Positions 44,241 to 53,353 of a DNA stretch of 64,000 bases are shown piece by piece. Source of the DNA: an uncultured Chlorobiaceae bacterium (GTDB lineage Bacteria > Bacteroidota > Chlorobiia > Chlorobiales > Chlorobiaceae); contig CAJAIK010000126.1 of the NCBI GenBank assembly GCA_903939765.1, positions 24,970 through 88,969 on the forward strand, given 5' to 3'. The position numbers were made by a program, and so were the translations under genes. Under the pieces are notes generated by a model. That model was not told where the DNA came from and ran no database searches. It saw only the letters and a program-made list of their open reading frames with translations. How positions within the stretch are numbered: position 1 is the first letter of the stretch; every line of letters begins with the position of its first letter.

Positions 44241-44960
44241 ATGCCCCTGACACAGCGCCACACCGACTACCATTGCCACATTCTTCCGGGTCTCGATGAC
44301 GGCCCATCGGATATGAACGTATCGCTCGAAATGGCGCATCTTTTCGCATCGGCTGGCTACCATGAAGTCTACTGCACGCCGCACGCAATCAAGGGAATGT
44401 TCGACGCTTCAACCGAAGATGTGCTGCAAGTGCGCAACAGCCTGCAGCAAAAACTGGAGAAAAATGGCATCGCCATCAAACTGCTTGTGGGGCGCGAATA
44501 CTACCTCGACGAATTCCTGCTCAACCTTATCCAGCAGCCCATGCTTCTCGAAGGCACAACATGCATCATGATCGAAATTCCTGCCAACACCTCCGTCGAT
44601 CTGGTAAAAGAGACACTTTTTGCGGTTAAACGCCGCGGCTATACCCCGCTCATTGCGCACCCCGAGCGCTGCCAGTTGCTCGAAATGCCCGATCATCCGC
44701 CGCATAGCAGAGGCCGGTTCAAACGATGGCTTTCCGGTGGTGCTGAGCAGAACATCGACACTGAACCCGGTAATGATCTGCTCCATTATCTCAAACTGCT
44801 GGGTTGCCAGTTTCAGGCCAACCTCGGCAGCATCAATGGCCAGTACGGCAACCGCGTAAAAGCGAGTGCCCTGAATTTCCAAAAAAACGGCATCTATACG
44901 CACAGCGGTACCGATGCCCATTCCCCCGAATCTCTGAAAACCATTCTGGGAATCACGTAA
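44241..44960 (+). CDS. cpsB: CpsB/YwqE-type PHP tyrosine phosphatase
   Basis: A 239-residue metal-dependent phosphatase of the PHP family. Metal ligands are visible in DYHCHILPGLDDGP (His11, His13, Asp19/Asp20), CTPH, IAHPER and GTDAHSP. These enzymes dephosphorylate the tyrosine tail of BY-kinases, so the Wzc encoded just upstream is the natural substrate. The central segment (about 155-172, PPHSRGRFKRWLSGGAEQ) appears as an insertion relative to the usual family pattern. Confidence 0.9.
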   Translation: MPLTQRHTDYHCHILPGLDDGPSDMNVSLEMAHLFASAGYHEVYCTPHAIKGMFDASTEDVLQVRNSLQQKLEKNGIAIKLLVGREYYLDEFLLNLIQQPMLLEGTTCIMIEIPANTSVDLVKETLFAVKRRGYTPLIAHPERCQLLEMPDHPPHSRGRFKRWLSGGAEQNIDTEPGNDLLHYLKLLGCQFQANLGSINGQYGNRVKASALNFQKNGIYTHSGTDAHSPESLKTILGIT

Positions 44961-44990
44961 CAATAACCAAATTAGTACATTACTGTCGAT

Positions 44991-46946
44991 TTGAAACGCC
45001 GTATTTTTGCCATAGGCCGAAAAGTATTTGCCTCTTCCCGTCTTTTCAAGCTTGTTACCATTGTTGTTTTCGACTTATGCTCAGCAGAGCTCTCTCTGTG
45101 GATGGCTTTATCGATTCTTTCCGGAGAGATGCATTGGCCGGTGGCGCAGGAGTGGATTGCTTATCTGCTGGCATCAGCTCTGGTGTTACCGGTTTTTCAT
45201 TTTTTTGGTATTTACAACTCGGTTCAGCGCTTCAACGGTTTTGACAGCTTTGTCACTATTTTGAAGAGTGTTGCTGTTTATGGTATCCTTTTTTATTTGC
45301 TGATTTTATTACTGAATGTTCCAACCCTGCCCTTTTCAGCAGGAATTCTGCAGCCAATACTTTTTCTGCTGATGACCGGTGGAAGCCGTTCCCTGCCTCG
45401 TTTTCTGAGCAGTAGCATCGAAATCCACCATCAAAAAAGTTGTGATACTTCTGACCATATTCTGGTTTATGGTGCTGGTTCAGCAGGCGTGGAGATTGTC
45501 AGAGCCATCGGCCGAAGCAATAAATATGTTGTTGTCGGTTTTATCGATGATAACGAGGAGCTGCACGGGCGCACCATCCATGGCAAAACCGTCTTCAGCT
45601 CCCGGGAGGCAGTGGAGCTGATCGGCCAGGGTGAAATAACAACTATTTTGCTCGCAATTCCTTCTGCAACCCGCAGCCGCCGTAATGAAATTGTTGAGCA
45701 ATACCAGAAATATTCAGTGCAAATCAAGATGCTGCCCGTGGTTGAAGAGCTTGTTGAAGGCAAGGTGAATATATTCGACATCAAGGCGGTCGACATCGAG
45801 GATCTTCTCGGCCGTGACCCGGTACCGCTCGATTACGCTCTCATTGATCAGGTCATTGCCGGCCAAATTGTTATGGTTACCGGAGCAGGCGGCTCCATCG
45901 GCAGCGAACTCTGCCGCCAACTGCTTCAGGCAAGGCCATCGACGCTGCTGCTGCTCGACAATACAGAACTCAACCTCTACTCGATTCACCGCGACCTCAC
46001 GCAACGTCAGTCACGCATCTCTTCCTCAACACGGATTGTGCCACTGCTTTGTGACGTCACCAATAGAGAGCGCATTTCAGAAATTCTTCGCACGTTCCGT
46101 CCGCAGGTCATTTACCATGCAGCGGCCTACAAGCATGTGCCGATGGTCGAACACAACCCTGCCGAAGGGATTCGCAACAACGTTTTTGGCACACGCTCCA
46201 TCGCTGAGGTCGCACGGCAGCATGGTGTAGGCAGTGTTGTGCTTGTCAGTACCGACAAGGCCGTACGGCCAACCAATATCATGGGAGCAAGCAAACGGCT
46301 TTGCGAAATGATACTCCAGGCACTTGCCGCCGAACCAGGGCACGCAACCTGCTTTTCCATGGTACGCTTTGGCAATGTGCTCGGCTCAAGCGGTTCAGTG
46401 GTGCCATTGTTCCGCAACCAGATCAAGAGCGGAGGCCCCCTGACCATAACCCACAAGGAGATTACCCGCTATTTCATGACCATCCCCGAAGCAGCACAGC
46501 TCGTCATCCAGGCAGGAGCCATGGCTTCATCGGGTGATCTCTTTCTGCTCGAAATGGGTGAACCGGTCAAAATTGTCGATCTCGCCTGTAAGATGATAGA
46601 ACTCTCAGGCCTCACCCTTCGCACCAGCGAAAATCCTGACGGCGATATCGAAATAAGCTATACTGGACTCCGCCCTGGCGAAAAGCTCTATGAAGAGCTG
46701 CTGATTGGCAACCATTCGGCCCCGTCAGCCAATCCCCGTATTTTCAAAACAAGGGAGCACTTTATCCCCTGGAGCGCACTCGAGGCAGAGCTCGACCAGC
46801 TTGCCGTTGCCATCAACAGCAATGATGCACAGAATATCAAGTCTCTATTGAAGCAACTCATTCCCGAATATCAACCATCCATCGCTACAACAGAAGACCT
46901 GCTTGCTGTGGAACAGCAAAACTGTTACAAGTCTGCAACAGAATAG
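44991..46946 (+). CDS. PglF/CapD-type nucleotide-sugar 4,6-dehydratase (membrane)
   Basis: A 651-residue protein starting at TTG. Four N-terminal membrane spans lie in residues 15-135. A first Rossmann-like CoA-binding/flavodoxin-like domain follows (HILVYGAGSAGVEIVRAIG). The catalytic extended-SDR domain carries VTGAGGSIGSE at about 296-306, STDKAVRP (420-427) and MGASK, the SDK/MxxxK active site of UDP-GlcNAc 4,6-dehydratases of the PglF/WbpM/CapD type. These make UDP-2-acetamido-4-keto-2,6-dideoxy-glucose. It is distinct from soluble PseB-type dehydratases, which also invert C5. Confidence 0.9.
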   Translation: MKRRIFAIGRKVFASSRLFKLVTIVVFDLCSAELSLWMALSILSGEMHWPVAQEWIAYLLASALVLPVFHFFGIYNSVQRFNGFDSFVTILKSVAVYGILFYLLILLLNVPTLPFSAGILQPILFLLMTGGSRSLPRFLSSSIEIHHQKSCDTSDHILVYGAGSAGVEIVRAIGRSNKYVVVGFIDDNEELHGRTIHGKTVFSSREAVELIGQGEITTILLAIPSATRSRRNEIVEQYQKYSVQIKMLPVVEELVEGKVNIFDIKAVDIEDLLGRDPVPLDYALIDQVIAGQIVMVTGAGGSIGSELCRQLLQARPSTLLLLDNTELNLYSIHRDLTQRQSRISSSTRIVPLLCDVTNRERISEILRTFRPQVIYHAAAYKHVPMVEHNPAEGIRNNVFGTRSIAEVARQHGVGSVVLVSTDKAVRPTNIMGASKRLCEMILQALAAEPGHATCFSMVRFGNVLGSSGSVVPLFRNQIKSGGPLTITHKEITRYFMTIPEAAQLVIQAGAMASSGDLFLLEMGEPVKIVDLACKMIELSGLTLRTSENPDGDIEISYTGLRPGEKLYEELLIGNHSAPSANPRIFKTREHFIPWSALEAELDQLAVAINSNDAQNIKSLLKQLIPEYQPSIATTEDLLAVEQQNCYKSATE

Positions 46947-47107
46947 CAGACTGCAAAAAAAAATACTACATTGGGCTGCTCACATAGGTTACCGAAGGCG
47001 GTGCGAAGCCATCCTCACCGCCTTGCACGGGCGGAGTACTATAGCCTCTTCAACACCGATGCCGTCCGCAAGTACACCAAGACAACAACGTATCCCAAGT
47101 TTATTAG
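46947..47107. other. Short gap between the dehydratase and ABC transporter genes
   Basis: About 160 bases. A frame through it reads with protein-like composition (AEYYSLFNTDAVRKYTKTT), running out of register into the ABC gene, and may be a fragment of a lost gene. I cannot name it. Confidence 0.25.
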
Positions 47108-48916
47108 ATGGATTCTACACAGTCGATTACAACGCTGCTTAAACGCCTCTGGCACCACATCAGCCCTCGCAGACGTGGGCAATTCGGGTTGTTGCTTATT
47201 CTGATGATCAGTGCATCGTTTGCTGAAATCCTTAGCATTGGCGCGGTGCTTCCGTTTCTTGCCGTCCTGACCGCTCCAGAAAGAATCTTCCAGCTCCCAG
47301 CAGCCCAGCCATTCATCCGGGCAGCGGGAATGACGAGTGCCAGCCAGCTCCTGTTTCCGCTTACCATCACCTTCGGCATTGCAGCCTTGTTGTCCGGTGT
47401 CATGCGTCTCCTGCTTCTCTGGGCCAGCACCCGTCTCTCCTTTGCAACAGGGGCAGACCTCAGCATCAGCATCTACCGCCGCACCCTCTATCAGCCCTAC
47501 GCAGTACATGTTGCTCGAAACAGCAGCCAAGTCATCAGTGGTATTTCAGGTAAAGCCAATGGTGTCATCGGCAGCATCATCTTGCCGACCACGACTCTCA
47601 TCAGTTCCATCATCATGCTGACCGCCATTCTTATGGCGCTCTTGTCGCTCAATCCTGTTATTGCGCTTGCAGCGTTCGGCGGGTTTGGCTTGATCTATCT
47701 CTTTATCATCAAACTGACACAAAAGCAAGTGTTGCTCAACAGTCAGTGTATCGCCCGAGAATCCACACAGGTCATCAAATCGTTGCAGGAGGGGTTGGGG
47801 GGTATACGCGACGTACTGATAGACGGCAGTCAGGCTGCCTACTGCAAAATCTACCGCAACGCAGACCAGCCCTTGCGAAAAGCTCAGGGCAACAACACTT
47901 TTATAGGTGGAAGCCCGCGATTTGGCATTGAGGCACTCGGCATGATGCTTATCGCTCTATTGGCCTATGGACTAGCGCAACAACCAGATGGTATGGTCAA
48001 AGCAATTCCTGTTCTCGGAGCACTGGCACTCGGTGCCCAGCGTCTGTTGCCCGTATTGCAGGGCTCTTACGGCTCCTGGTCAAGTATACTGGGTGGGCAG
48101 GTTTCGTTGCGCGATACTCTTGAACTGCTCGATCAGCCTCTGCCCGATTATATCGACCAGTCACCCGTTAAGCCACTTTCGTTTCAGCAACAGATCAAAC
48201 TGAACAATCTCTCGTTTCGTTATACAGCGCAAACGCCTTTGGTACTCAACAACCTTAACCTTCGCATACCGAAAGGTAGACGCATCGGTTTCATCGGCGT
48301 GACCGGCAGTGGCAAAAGTACACTGCTTGATATTGTTATGGGTCTTCTTGCGCCTACTGAAGGATCGCTTGAGATTGATGGCCAGTCCGTAACGACAGGT
48401 AACAATCGGGCATGGCAAGCACATATTGCCCACGTACCGCAAGCAATATTTCTCGCCGACAGCACTATAGAAGAGAACATTGCCTTTGGTGTGCCAAAAG
48501 GGAAGATTGATCAGAGCCGGATAAAGCAGGCAGCTCAAAAGGCACAGATTGCTGACATCATCGAAAGCTGGCCGAAGAAGTACCAGACATACGTTGGCGA
48601 GCGAGGCATCCGTCTTTCTGGAGGTCAGCGCCAGCGCATCGGCATCGCCCGTGCACTCTACAAACAGGCAGATGTCATCATCTTCGACGAAGCAACCAGC
48701 GCCCTCGACAACGAAACCGAACAAGCCGTCATGGAAGCCATCGAAAGCCTTGACAACGAACTTACCATACTCATCATCGCTCACCGCCTCACAACCCTGA
48801 AAAACTGCACCCAAATCGTGGAACTCGCTGATGGAGGAATCAAACGTACAGGCACCTACCAAGATATCATATCCAATTTAACGGCAGGGTCATCCCGTCC
48901 AATGACTCTCAATTAA
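47108..48916 (+). CDS. ABC transporter, fused permease-ATPase, PglK/MsbA-like flippase
   Basis: A 602-residue half-transporter. Six membrane spans lie within residues 20-320. The C-terminal ATPase has Walker A GVTGSGKST (from about 397), signature RLSGGQRQRIGIARALY, Walker B IIFDEATSALDNETE and H-loop IIAHRL. In polysaccharide loci such proteins flip lipid-linked oligosaccharides or glycolipids, as PglK does in Campylobacter. No Wzx-type flippase is in view, so this transporter may do that job for the locus. Confidence 0.85.
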   Translation: MDSTQSITTLLKRLWHHISPRRRGQFGLLLILMISASFAEILSIGAVLPFLAVLTAPERIFQLPAAQPFIRAAGMTSASQLLFPLTITFGIAALLSGVMRLLLLWASTRLSFATGADLSISIYRRTLYQPYAVHVARNSSQVISGISGKANGVIGSIILPTTTLISSIIMLTAILMALLSLNPVIALAAFGGFGLIYLFIIKLTQKQVLLNSQCIARESTQVIKSLQEGLGGIRDVLIDGSQAAYCKIYRNADQPLRKAQGNNTFIGGSPRFGIEALGMMLIALLAYGLAQQPDGMVKAIPVLGALALGAQRLLPVLQGSYGSWSSILGGQVSLRDTLELLDQPLPDYIDQSPVKPLSFQQQIKLNNLSFRYTAQTPLVLNNLNLRIPKGRRIGFIGVTGSGKSTLLDIVMGLLAPTEGSLEIDGQSVTTGNNRAWQAHIAHVPQAIFLADSTIEENIAFGVPKGKIDQSRIKQAAQKAQIADIIESWPKKYQTYVGERGIRLSGGQRQRIGIARALYKQADVIIFDEATSALDNETEQAVMEAIESLDNELTILIIAHRLTTLKNCTQIVELADGGIKRTGTYQDIISNLTAGSSRPMTLN

Positions 48917-48926
48917 TAATGATTTC

Positions 48927-48943
48927 TGGGGGGCATCCTCCCA
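48927..48943 (+). terminator. Possible hairpin terminator after the ABC transporter gene
   Basis: TGGGGGG (48927-48933), loop CAT, CCTCCCA (48937-48943), one G-T pair, 11 bases after the stop and followed by a pyrimidine-rich stretch. A degenerate copy of the GGGCGGGGTCAT motif precedes it at 48884-48900, inside the end of the gene. Confidence 0.4.
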
Positions 48944-49027
48944 ATAGCTCTCTTCTCTTTATATGTCTATATTTTTGCAATTTGTAGACAAAGTCTGTTT
49001 ATTCATTGTTACTAATATTTTACACTA

Positions 49028-50191
49028 ATGATACCATACGGTCGTCAAAATATTAATCAAGCAGATATTGATGCGGTTGTTGATGTTTTGCAATCGGACT
49101 TTCTCACGCAAGGCCCGGTTGTTCCTGCGTTTGAAAAAGCTGTTGCCAATTATTGTGGGGCTCAACATTCAGTGGCAGTCAACAGTGCAACCAGCGCATT
49201 GCACATTGCCTGCTTGGCTATAGGTCTGGGCACTGCTGATGTAGTTTGGACAACTCCTACCACTTTTGTAGCAAGTGCAAATTGCGCATTATACTGTGGT
49301 GCAACTGTTGATTTTGTCGATATCGATCCACGCACATATAATCTTCGCGTAGAACGACTCGCTGCAAAACTTGCAGAGGTGGAAAAATACGGCAAACTGC
49401 CAAAGGTTGTCATTCCTGTGCATCTTGCAGGCCAATCCTGCGATATGAAAGCTATCCATGCACTCAGTCAAAAATATGGCTTCAAGATCATTGAAGATGC
49501 CTCACACGCCATTGGGGGCCGTTACAATGAAGAACCTATCGGAAACTGCCGATATAGCGACATTACCGTGTTCAGCTTTCACCCGGTCAAAATCATTACA
49601 ACTGGGGAGGGCGGTATGGCGCTCACGAATGACAAGCAATTTGCCAAGCGCATGAGGTTGCTGCGCAGTCATGGTATTACCAGCGATGCAGCAGAGTTGC
49701 AACCACGGTCACCTGAAGAACTTTGGAACTACCAGCAGATAGATCTTGGCTTCAACTATCGCATGACCGATATTCATGCAGCCTTGGGCTTAAGCCAAAT
49801 GCAACGGCTCGATGAATTTGTAATCAAGCGCCACACCATTGCAAAGCGATATGATCAGATGTTTTCAAGCTTGCCTGTTGTGACTCCATGGCAACATCCT
49901 GACAGCTATTCCAGTTATCATCTTTATGTCATTCGTTTAAAACTTGCTGAAATCAACAAGACACATCGCCAAATTTACGAAGTACTCCGTACAGCAGGAA
50001 TCCTTGTAAACCTGCATTACATTCCTGTTTATCGTCAGCCCTATTATGAGAAAATGGGCTTTAGTGTGGGATACTGTCCTGAAGCAGAGCAATATTATTC
50101 AGAAGTTATTAGCATACCTATATATCCGGGGTTGTCAGAAGCACAGCAAAATCATGTAGTTAACGTATTAAGAAAAGCTATAATAGCGTGA
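49028..50191 (+). CDS. pseC: Pseudaminic acid pathway aminotransferase PseC
   Basis: A 387-residue PLP-dependent sugar aminotransferase of the DegT family. The Schiff-base lysine is Lys188 in FSFHPVKIITTGEGG, and DASHAIGG carries the PLP Asp. The PseC-type start MIPYGRQNINQADIDAVVDVL is clear. PseC aminates C4 of UDP-4-keto-6-deoxy-L-AltNAc. It heads a block of overlapping genes (pseF, pseG, methyltransferase, then wbqC, pseI). Base composition is lower in GC than genes before 48.9 kb, marking the start of a different segment. Confidence 0.92.
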   Translation: MIPYGRQNINQADIDAVVDVLQSDFLTQGPVVPAFEKAVANYCGAQHSVAVNSATSALHIACLAIGLGTADVVWTTPTTFVASANCALYCGATVDFVDIDPRTYNLRVERLAAKLAEVEKYGKLPKVVIPVHLAGQSCDMKAIHALSQKYGFKIIEDASHAIGGRYNEEPIGNCRYSDITVFSFHPVKIITTGEGGMALTNDKQFAKRMRLLRSHGITSDAAELQPRSPEELWNYQQIDLGFNYRMTDIHAALGLSQMQRLDEFVIKRHTIAKRYDQMFSSLPVVTPWQHPDSYSSYHLYVIRLKLAEINKTHRQIYEVLRTAGILVNLHYIPVYRQPYYEKMGFSVGYCPEAEQYYSEVISIPIYPGLSEAQQNHVVNVLRKAIIA

Positions 50192-50883
50192 ACATTGCCG
50201 TTATCCCCGCACGAGGAGGTAGCAAGCGTATCCCTCGCAAGAATATTAAGGAGTTTTGTGGCAAGCCTATGATTGCTTGGTCTATTGAGGCAGCTCAAGC
50301 CTCAAAAATTTTTGATCGCATCATAGTATCAACAGATGATATTGAGATTGCAGAAGTCGCTAAGCAGTGGGGAGCGGAAGTGCCTTTTATGCGACCCGCT
50401 GAACTTTCTAATGATTACGCATGCACTACCGAGGTGATTGCGCATGCGACTAAGTGGTTTATAGATAATGGGTTAGAGTGTAAAGCGGTCTGTTGTATCT
50501 ATGCTACAGCGCCCTTTATTCAGGTTGATGATCTTCAGATTGGTTTTGAGGCACTAATGTCAGGTAATTGGGCTTACGCATTTTCCGTAACAGAGTTTGC
50601 AGCACCCATTTTTCGATCATTCAAATTAATTGCTAGTGGAGGGATTGAAATGGTTTTCCCAAAATATTATTTGACTCGGTCTCAAGATTTACAAACAGCT
50701 TTTCATGATGCCGGGCAGTTTTATTGGGGTACTCCAGCAGCGTGGATTGAAGGTAAGAACTGCTTTGGTCATCAGTCATTTCCCATTATTATTCCAAAAT
50801 GGCGGGTTCAGGATATCGACACTCAGGAAGACTGGGAGAGGGCGGAAATTCTTGCTCCAATTATTATAGGTCGAGCTAATTGA
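50188..50883 (+). CDS. pseF: CMP-pseudaminic acid synthetase PseF
   Basis: A 231-residue CMP-nonulosonate cytidylyltransferase. The N-terminal nucleotide-binding loop IPARGGSKRIPRKNI, the IVSTDD block and the C-terminal DIDTQEDWERAE block place it in the NeuA/PseF family; the pathway neighbours indicate pseudaminic acid. The GTG start overlaps the pseC stop (GTGA), so translation is probably coupled. Confidence 0.9.
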   Translation: MNIAVIPARGGSKRIPRKNIKEFCGKPMIAWSIEAAQASKIFDRIIVSTDDIEIAEVAKQWGAEVPFMRPAELSNDYACTTEVIAHATKWFIDNGLECKAVCCIYATAPFIQVDDLQIGFEALMSGNWAYAFSVTEFAAPIFRSFKLIASGGIEMVFPKYYLTRSQDLQTAFHDAGQFYWGTPAAWIEGKNCFGHQSFPIIIPKWRVQDIDTQEDWERAEILAPIIIGRAN

Positions 50884-51980
50884 AAAAGTCTATCCATCAC
50901 GTCGCCTTTCGTGTAGATGCATCCAGCCAAATAGGTACTGGTCATTTCATGCGTTGCTTTACATTGGCGAATAAATTGAAACAGCATGGTGTACAAATTC
51001 GTTTTATCAGTCGCCATCTGCCTGATTATTCTTGCGAAATTTTGCATAAGAGTGGCTATGAATTTATTCGGCTTAACAGCAACTCAATTGATGAGGACGA
51101 AGATGAGTTAACTCATTCTCACTGGTTAGGTCGGAGTCAAGAAGCTGATGCAAAAGAGACTATTAAGACACTTTCAGATCGTGTGTGGGATTGGATCATT
51201 GTAGATCACTATGCGCTGGATGCCCGATGGGAAGTGATGCTACGAGGGTCCGCCCGTCATATATTTGTTATTGATGATCTTGCAGATCGTATACATGATT
51301 GTGATTTGTTGCTCGATCAAAATATTTATGCAGACATCGATACACGGTATCAGAATCGTGTTACTGAGCATACTCAACTACTGCTTGGCCCACGTTACGT
51401 TTTATTACGGGAAGAATTCCAGCGTCTCAGAAAAGTTGCCAGAATTCGTACAGGGTCTGTAAAACGGTTGCTGGTAATTTTTGGTGGTGTTGATTCCGAT
51501 AATTATACAGGGAGGGTCATTGAAGCTCTTATTAATATTGAATTTGTTGATTTGTGTGTAGATGTGGTTATTGGTGCGCAACACCCTTTTCGTGAGCAGA
51601 TTATTTCCGATTGCTTAAGACATGGTTATTTTTGTCATTTGCAAACGAACCGAATAGCCGAATTGATGTCCGGTGCCGACTTGGCTATTGGTGCGTGCGG
51701 GTTTACAAGTTATGAGATTGCAGCAATGCAGCTACCTGCAATTCTTATTCCAGTCACTGATATACAGGCTGCTGTTGCTAAAGGGCTTGCGGAAAGGGGG
51801 ATTGTTTATGCTTTGTTTTTCCAAGGAGTAGACATTGTTGAAGAAATTCGCGCAACAATAAATAAAATTATAAATTCAAGTTCAACCAGAACATCAATGA
51901 GTTTTGCGTGTCGTGATTTTCTGGATGCCGATGGCGTACAACGAGTGGTAAATAAAATCTTAAAATATGAAATACAATAA
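50880..51980 (+). CDS. pseG: UDP-2,4-diacetamido-2,4,6-trideoxy-altropyranose hydrolase PseG
   Basis: A 366-residue GT-B-fold hydrolase that removes UDP before the PseI condensation. The RVDASSQIGTGHFMRC block contains His22, matching catalytic His17 of Campylobacter PseG. The C-terminal UDP-binding block MSGADLAIGACGFTSYEIAAMQLP is also clear. The TTG start overlaps the pseF stop (TTGA). No PseH-type acetyltransferase domain is fused to it. Confidence 0.9.
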   Translation: MKKSIHHVAFRVDASSQIGTGHFMRCFTLANKLKQHGVQIRFISRHLPDYSCEILHKSGYEFIRLNSNSIDEDEDELTHSHWLGRSQEADAKETIKTLSDRVWDWIIVDHYALDARWEVMLRGSARHIFVIDDLADRIHDCDLLLDQNIYADIDTRYQNRVTEHTQLLLGPRYVLLREEFQRLRKVARIRTGSVKRLLVIFGGVDSDNYTGRVIEALINIEFVDLCVDVVIGAQHPFREQIISDCLRHGYFCHLQTNRIAELMSGADLAIGACGFTSYEIAAMQLPAILIPVTDIQAAVAKGLAERGIVYALFFQGVDIVEEIRATINKIINSSSTRTSMSFACRDFLDADGVQRVVNKILKYEIQ

Positions 51981-52597
51981 TGAGCGAAAAATTGAAAGCA
52001 CACTATAGAGATCTATTGGTTAAATTTGGGGATAGTGCTGAATCAGCTCAATATTCAAGTCGAGAAAGCCAAGAGCGGCGTTTTAAAATTCTTGCGCAAA
52101 TTGCTGAGCTGAATGGATCCAGCATACTTGATTTTGGCTGTGGTGCTGGACATTTGGGCACATATCTAAATTCTAAGAATATACAATTTCGATATACTGG
52201 TGTGGATATTGTTGATGATTTCTTTGACATTGCAAGTGCAAAAAATCCAGGTTCAAGATTTGGTGTTATAGAAGACTTTGAACACGAGAAGTTTGATTAT
52301 ATTTTTATTAGTGGAGTCTTCAATAACAAGCGTAAAGACAACCGCAAGTTTTATCAGGAATCGTTGAAAAAACTTTTTGGAATGTGCACAAAGGGTGTCG
52401 CTTTTAATATGATGAGCACTTATGTGGACTATAAAGACCCTAACTTGTTTTATGAGTCTCCTGAGAGAGTGATTCGTTTTATTAAGCAGGAAGTTACTCC
52501 TTTTGTATGTTTGCGCCATGATTATGAGGTAAAACAGGGTGTTGTCCCTTTTGAGTTTGCGGTTTACGCATACAAAGCTCCACTAACAAAGGATTAA
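51980..52597 (+). CDS. SAM-dependent class I methyltransferase in the pse block
   Basis: A 205-residue protein with motif I ILDFGCGAGHLG (49-60) and the acidic motif II YTGVDIVDDFF. Its start shares one base with the pseG stop (TAATG). Placement between pseG and pseI suggests that it methylates a nonulosonic acid or its precursor. That is inferred from context; small-molecule acceptors cannot be read from the sequence. Confidence 0.8.
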   Translation: MSEKLKAHYRDLLVKFGDSAESAQYSSRESQERRFKILAQIAELNGSSILDFGCGAGHLGTYLNSKNIQFRYTGVDIVDDFFDIASAKNPGSRFGVIEDFEHEKFDYIFISGVFNNKRKDNRKFYQESLKKLFGMCTKGVAFNMMSTYVDYKDPNLFYESPERVIRFIKQEVTPFVCLRHDYEVKQGVVPFEFAVYAYKAPLTKD

Positions 52598-52606
52598 GAA
52601 AGAGAA

Positions 52607-53353
52607 ATGATCTGTGTTATTTCACAACCAACGTTCCTGCCTTGGCTAGGTTGGTTTGATCTTGTTGATCAAAGCAACATGATGGTAATACTGGATGATG
52701 TGCAGTTCGATAAGCGCTCTTGGCAGCAGAGAAATCGGATCCGCACTTGCAATGGGCTTGAGTATTTGAGCGTACCGGTGCAGACATCCGGTCGTTATCA
52801 TCAACGAATTATGGAATGCGAGTTGTCTGATCAAGCATTCGTCTTGAAAATGCTTAAAACGATTCGAGCAAATTATGCAAAAGCGCCATTTTTTTTAAGC
52901 ACTATTGATGAGTTGACAAGGACGATGGAAACATCTGCTGCTACTGGTCGCTTGGTCGAGCTCAACTGCGCAATTATTTCATGGATGGCGGACAAGCTAA
53001 ATGTCAAAACACCAATGATTCGCGCTAGTACAATAGATGCTGGTGGTGAACGCGGAGAGCATTTGGCAGCTATTTGTGAGCGTGTGGAAGCAGACAGTTA
53101 TCTTTCACCTGCTGGAGCATCTGACTACCTTATAGAAGACAAAAACTCATTTGATTGTCGAGGCATATCGGTGTGGATTCAGAAATATGAACACCCGGAA
53201 TACATACAGCGATTTGCTCCGTTCATACCGTATGCAAGTGCTTTAGATTTAATATTTAACGTTGGACCAGATGCCTCGGACGTGATGCGATCAGGCAGAG
53301 GGTCATCCATTGCACTTGTTGATATAAACAAAAAAACAGATGTGTTCAAGTGA
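52607..53353 (+). CDS. WbqC-family protein
   Basis: A 248-residue protein whose N-terminus ISQPTFLPWLGWFDLVDQSN and following DDVQFDKRSWQQRNRI are the hallmark of the WbqC-like family of O-antigen and flagellar glycan loci. The biochemical function of the family is not settled to my knowledge. It takes a slot in the pseudaminic block where a PseH N-acetyltransferase would be expected. Its stop overlaps the pseI GTG start. Confidence 0.85.
   Translation: MICVISQPTFLPWLGWFDLVDQSNMMVILDDVQFDKRSWQQRNRIRTCNGLEYLSVPVQTSGRYHQRIMECELSDQAFVLKMLKTIRANYAKAPFFLSTIDELTRTMETSAATGRLVELNCAIISWMADKLNVKTPMIRASTIDAGGERGEHLAAICERVEADSYLSPAGASDYLIEDKNSFDCRGISVWIQKYEHPEYIQRFAPFIPYASALDLIFNVGPDASDVMRSGRGSSIALVDINKKTDVFK

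Noticed and set aside
44991..46946. PglF-type dehydratase as the missing PseB
   Set aside because: It has four membrane spans and the two-domain PglF/CapD architecture; PseB is a short soluble enzyme with a different stereochemical outcome.
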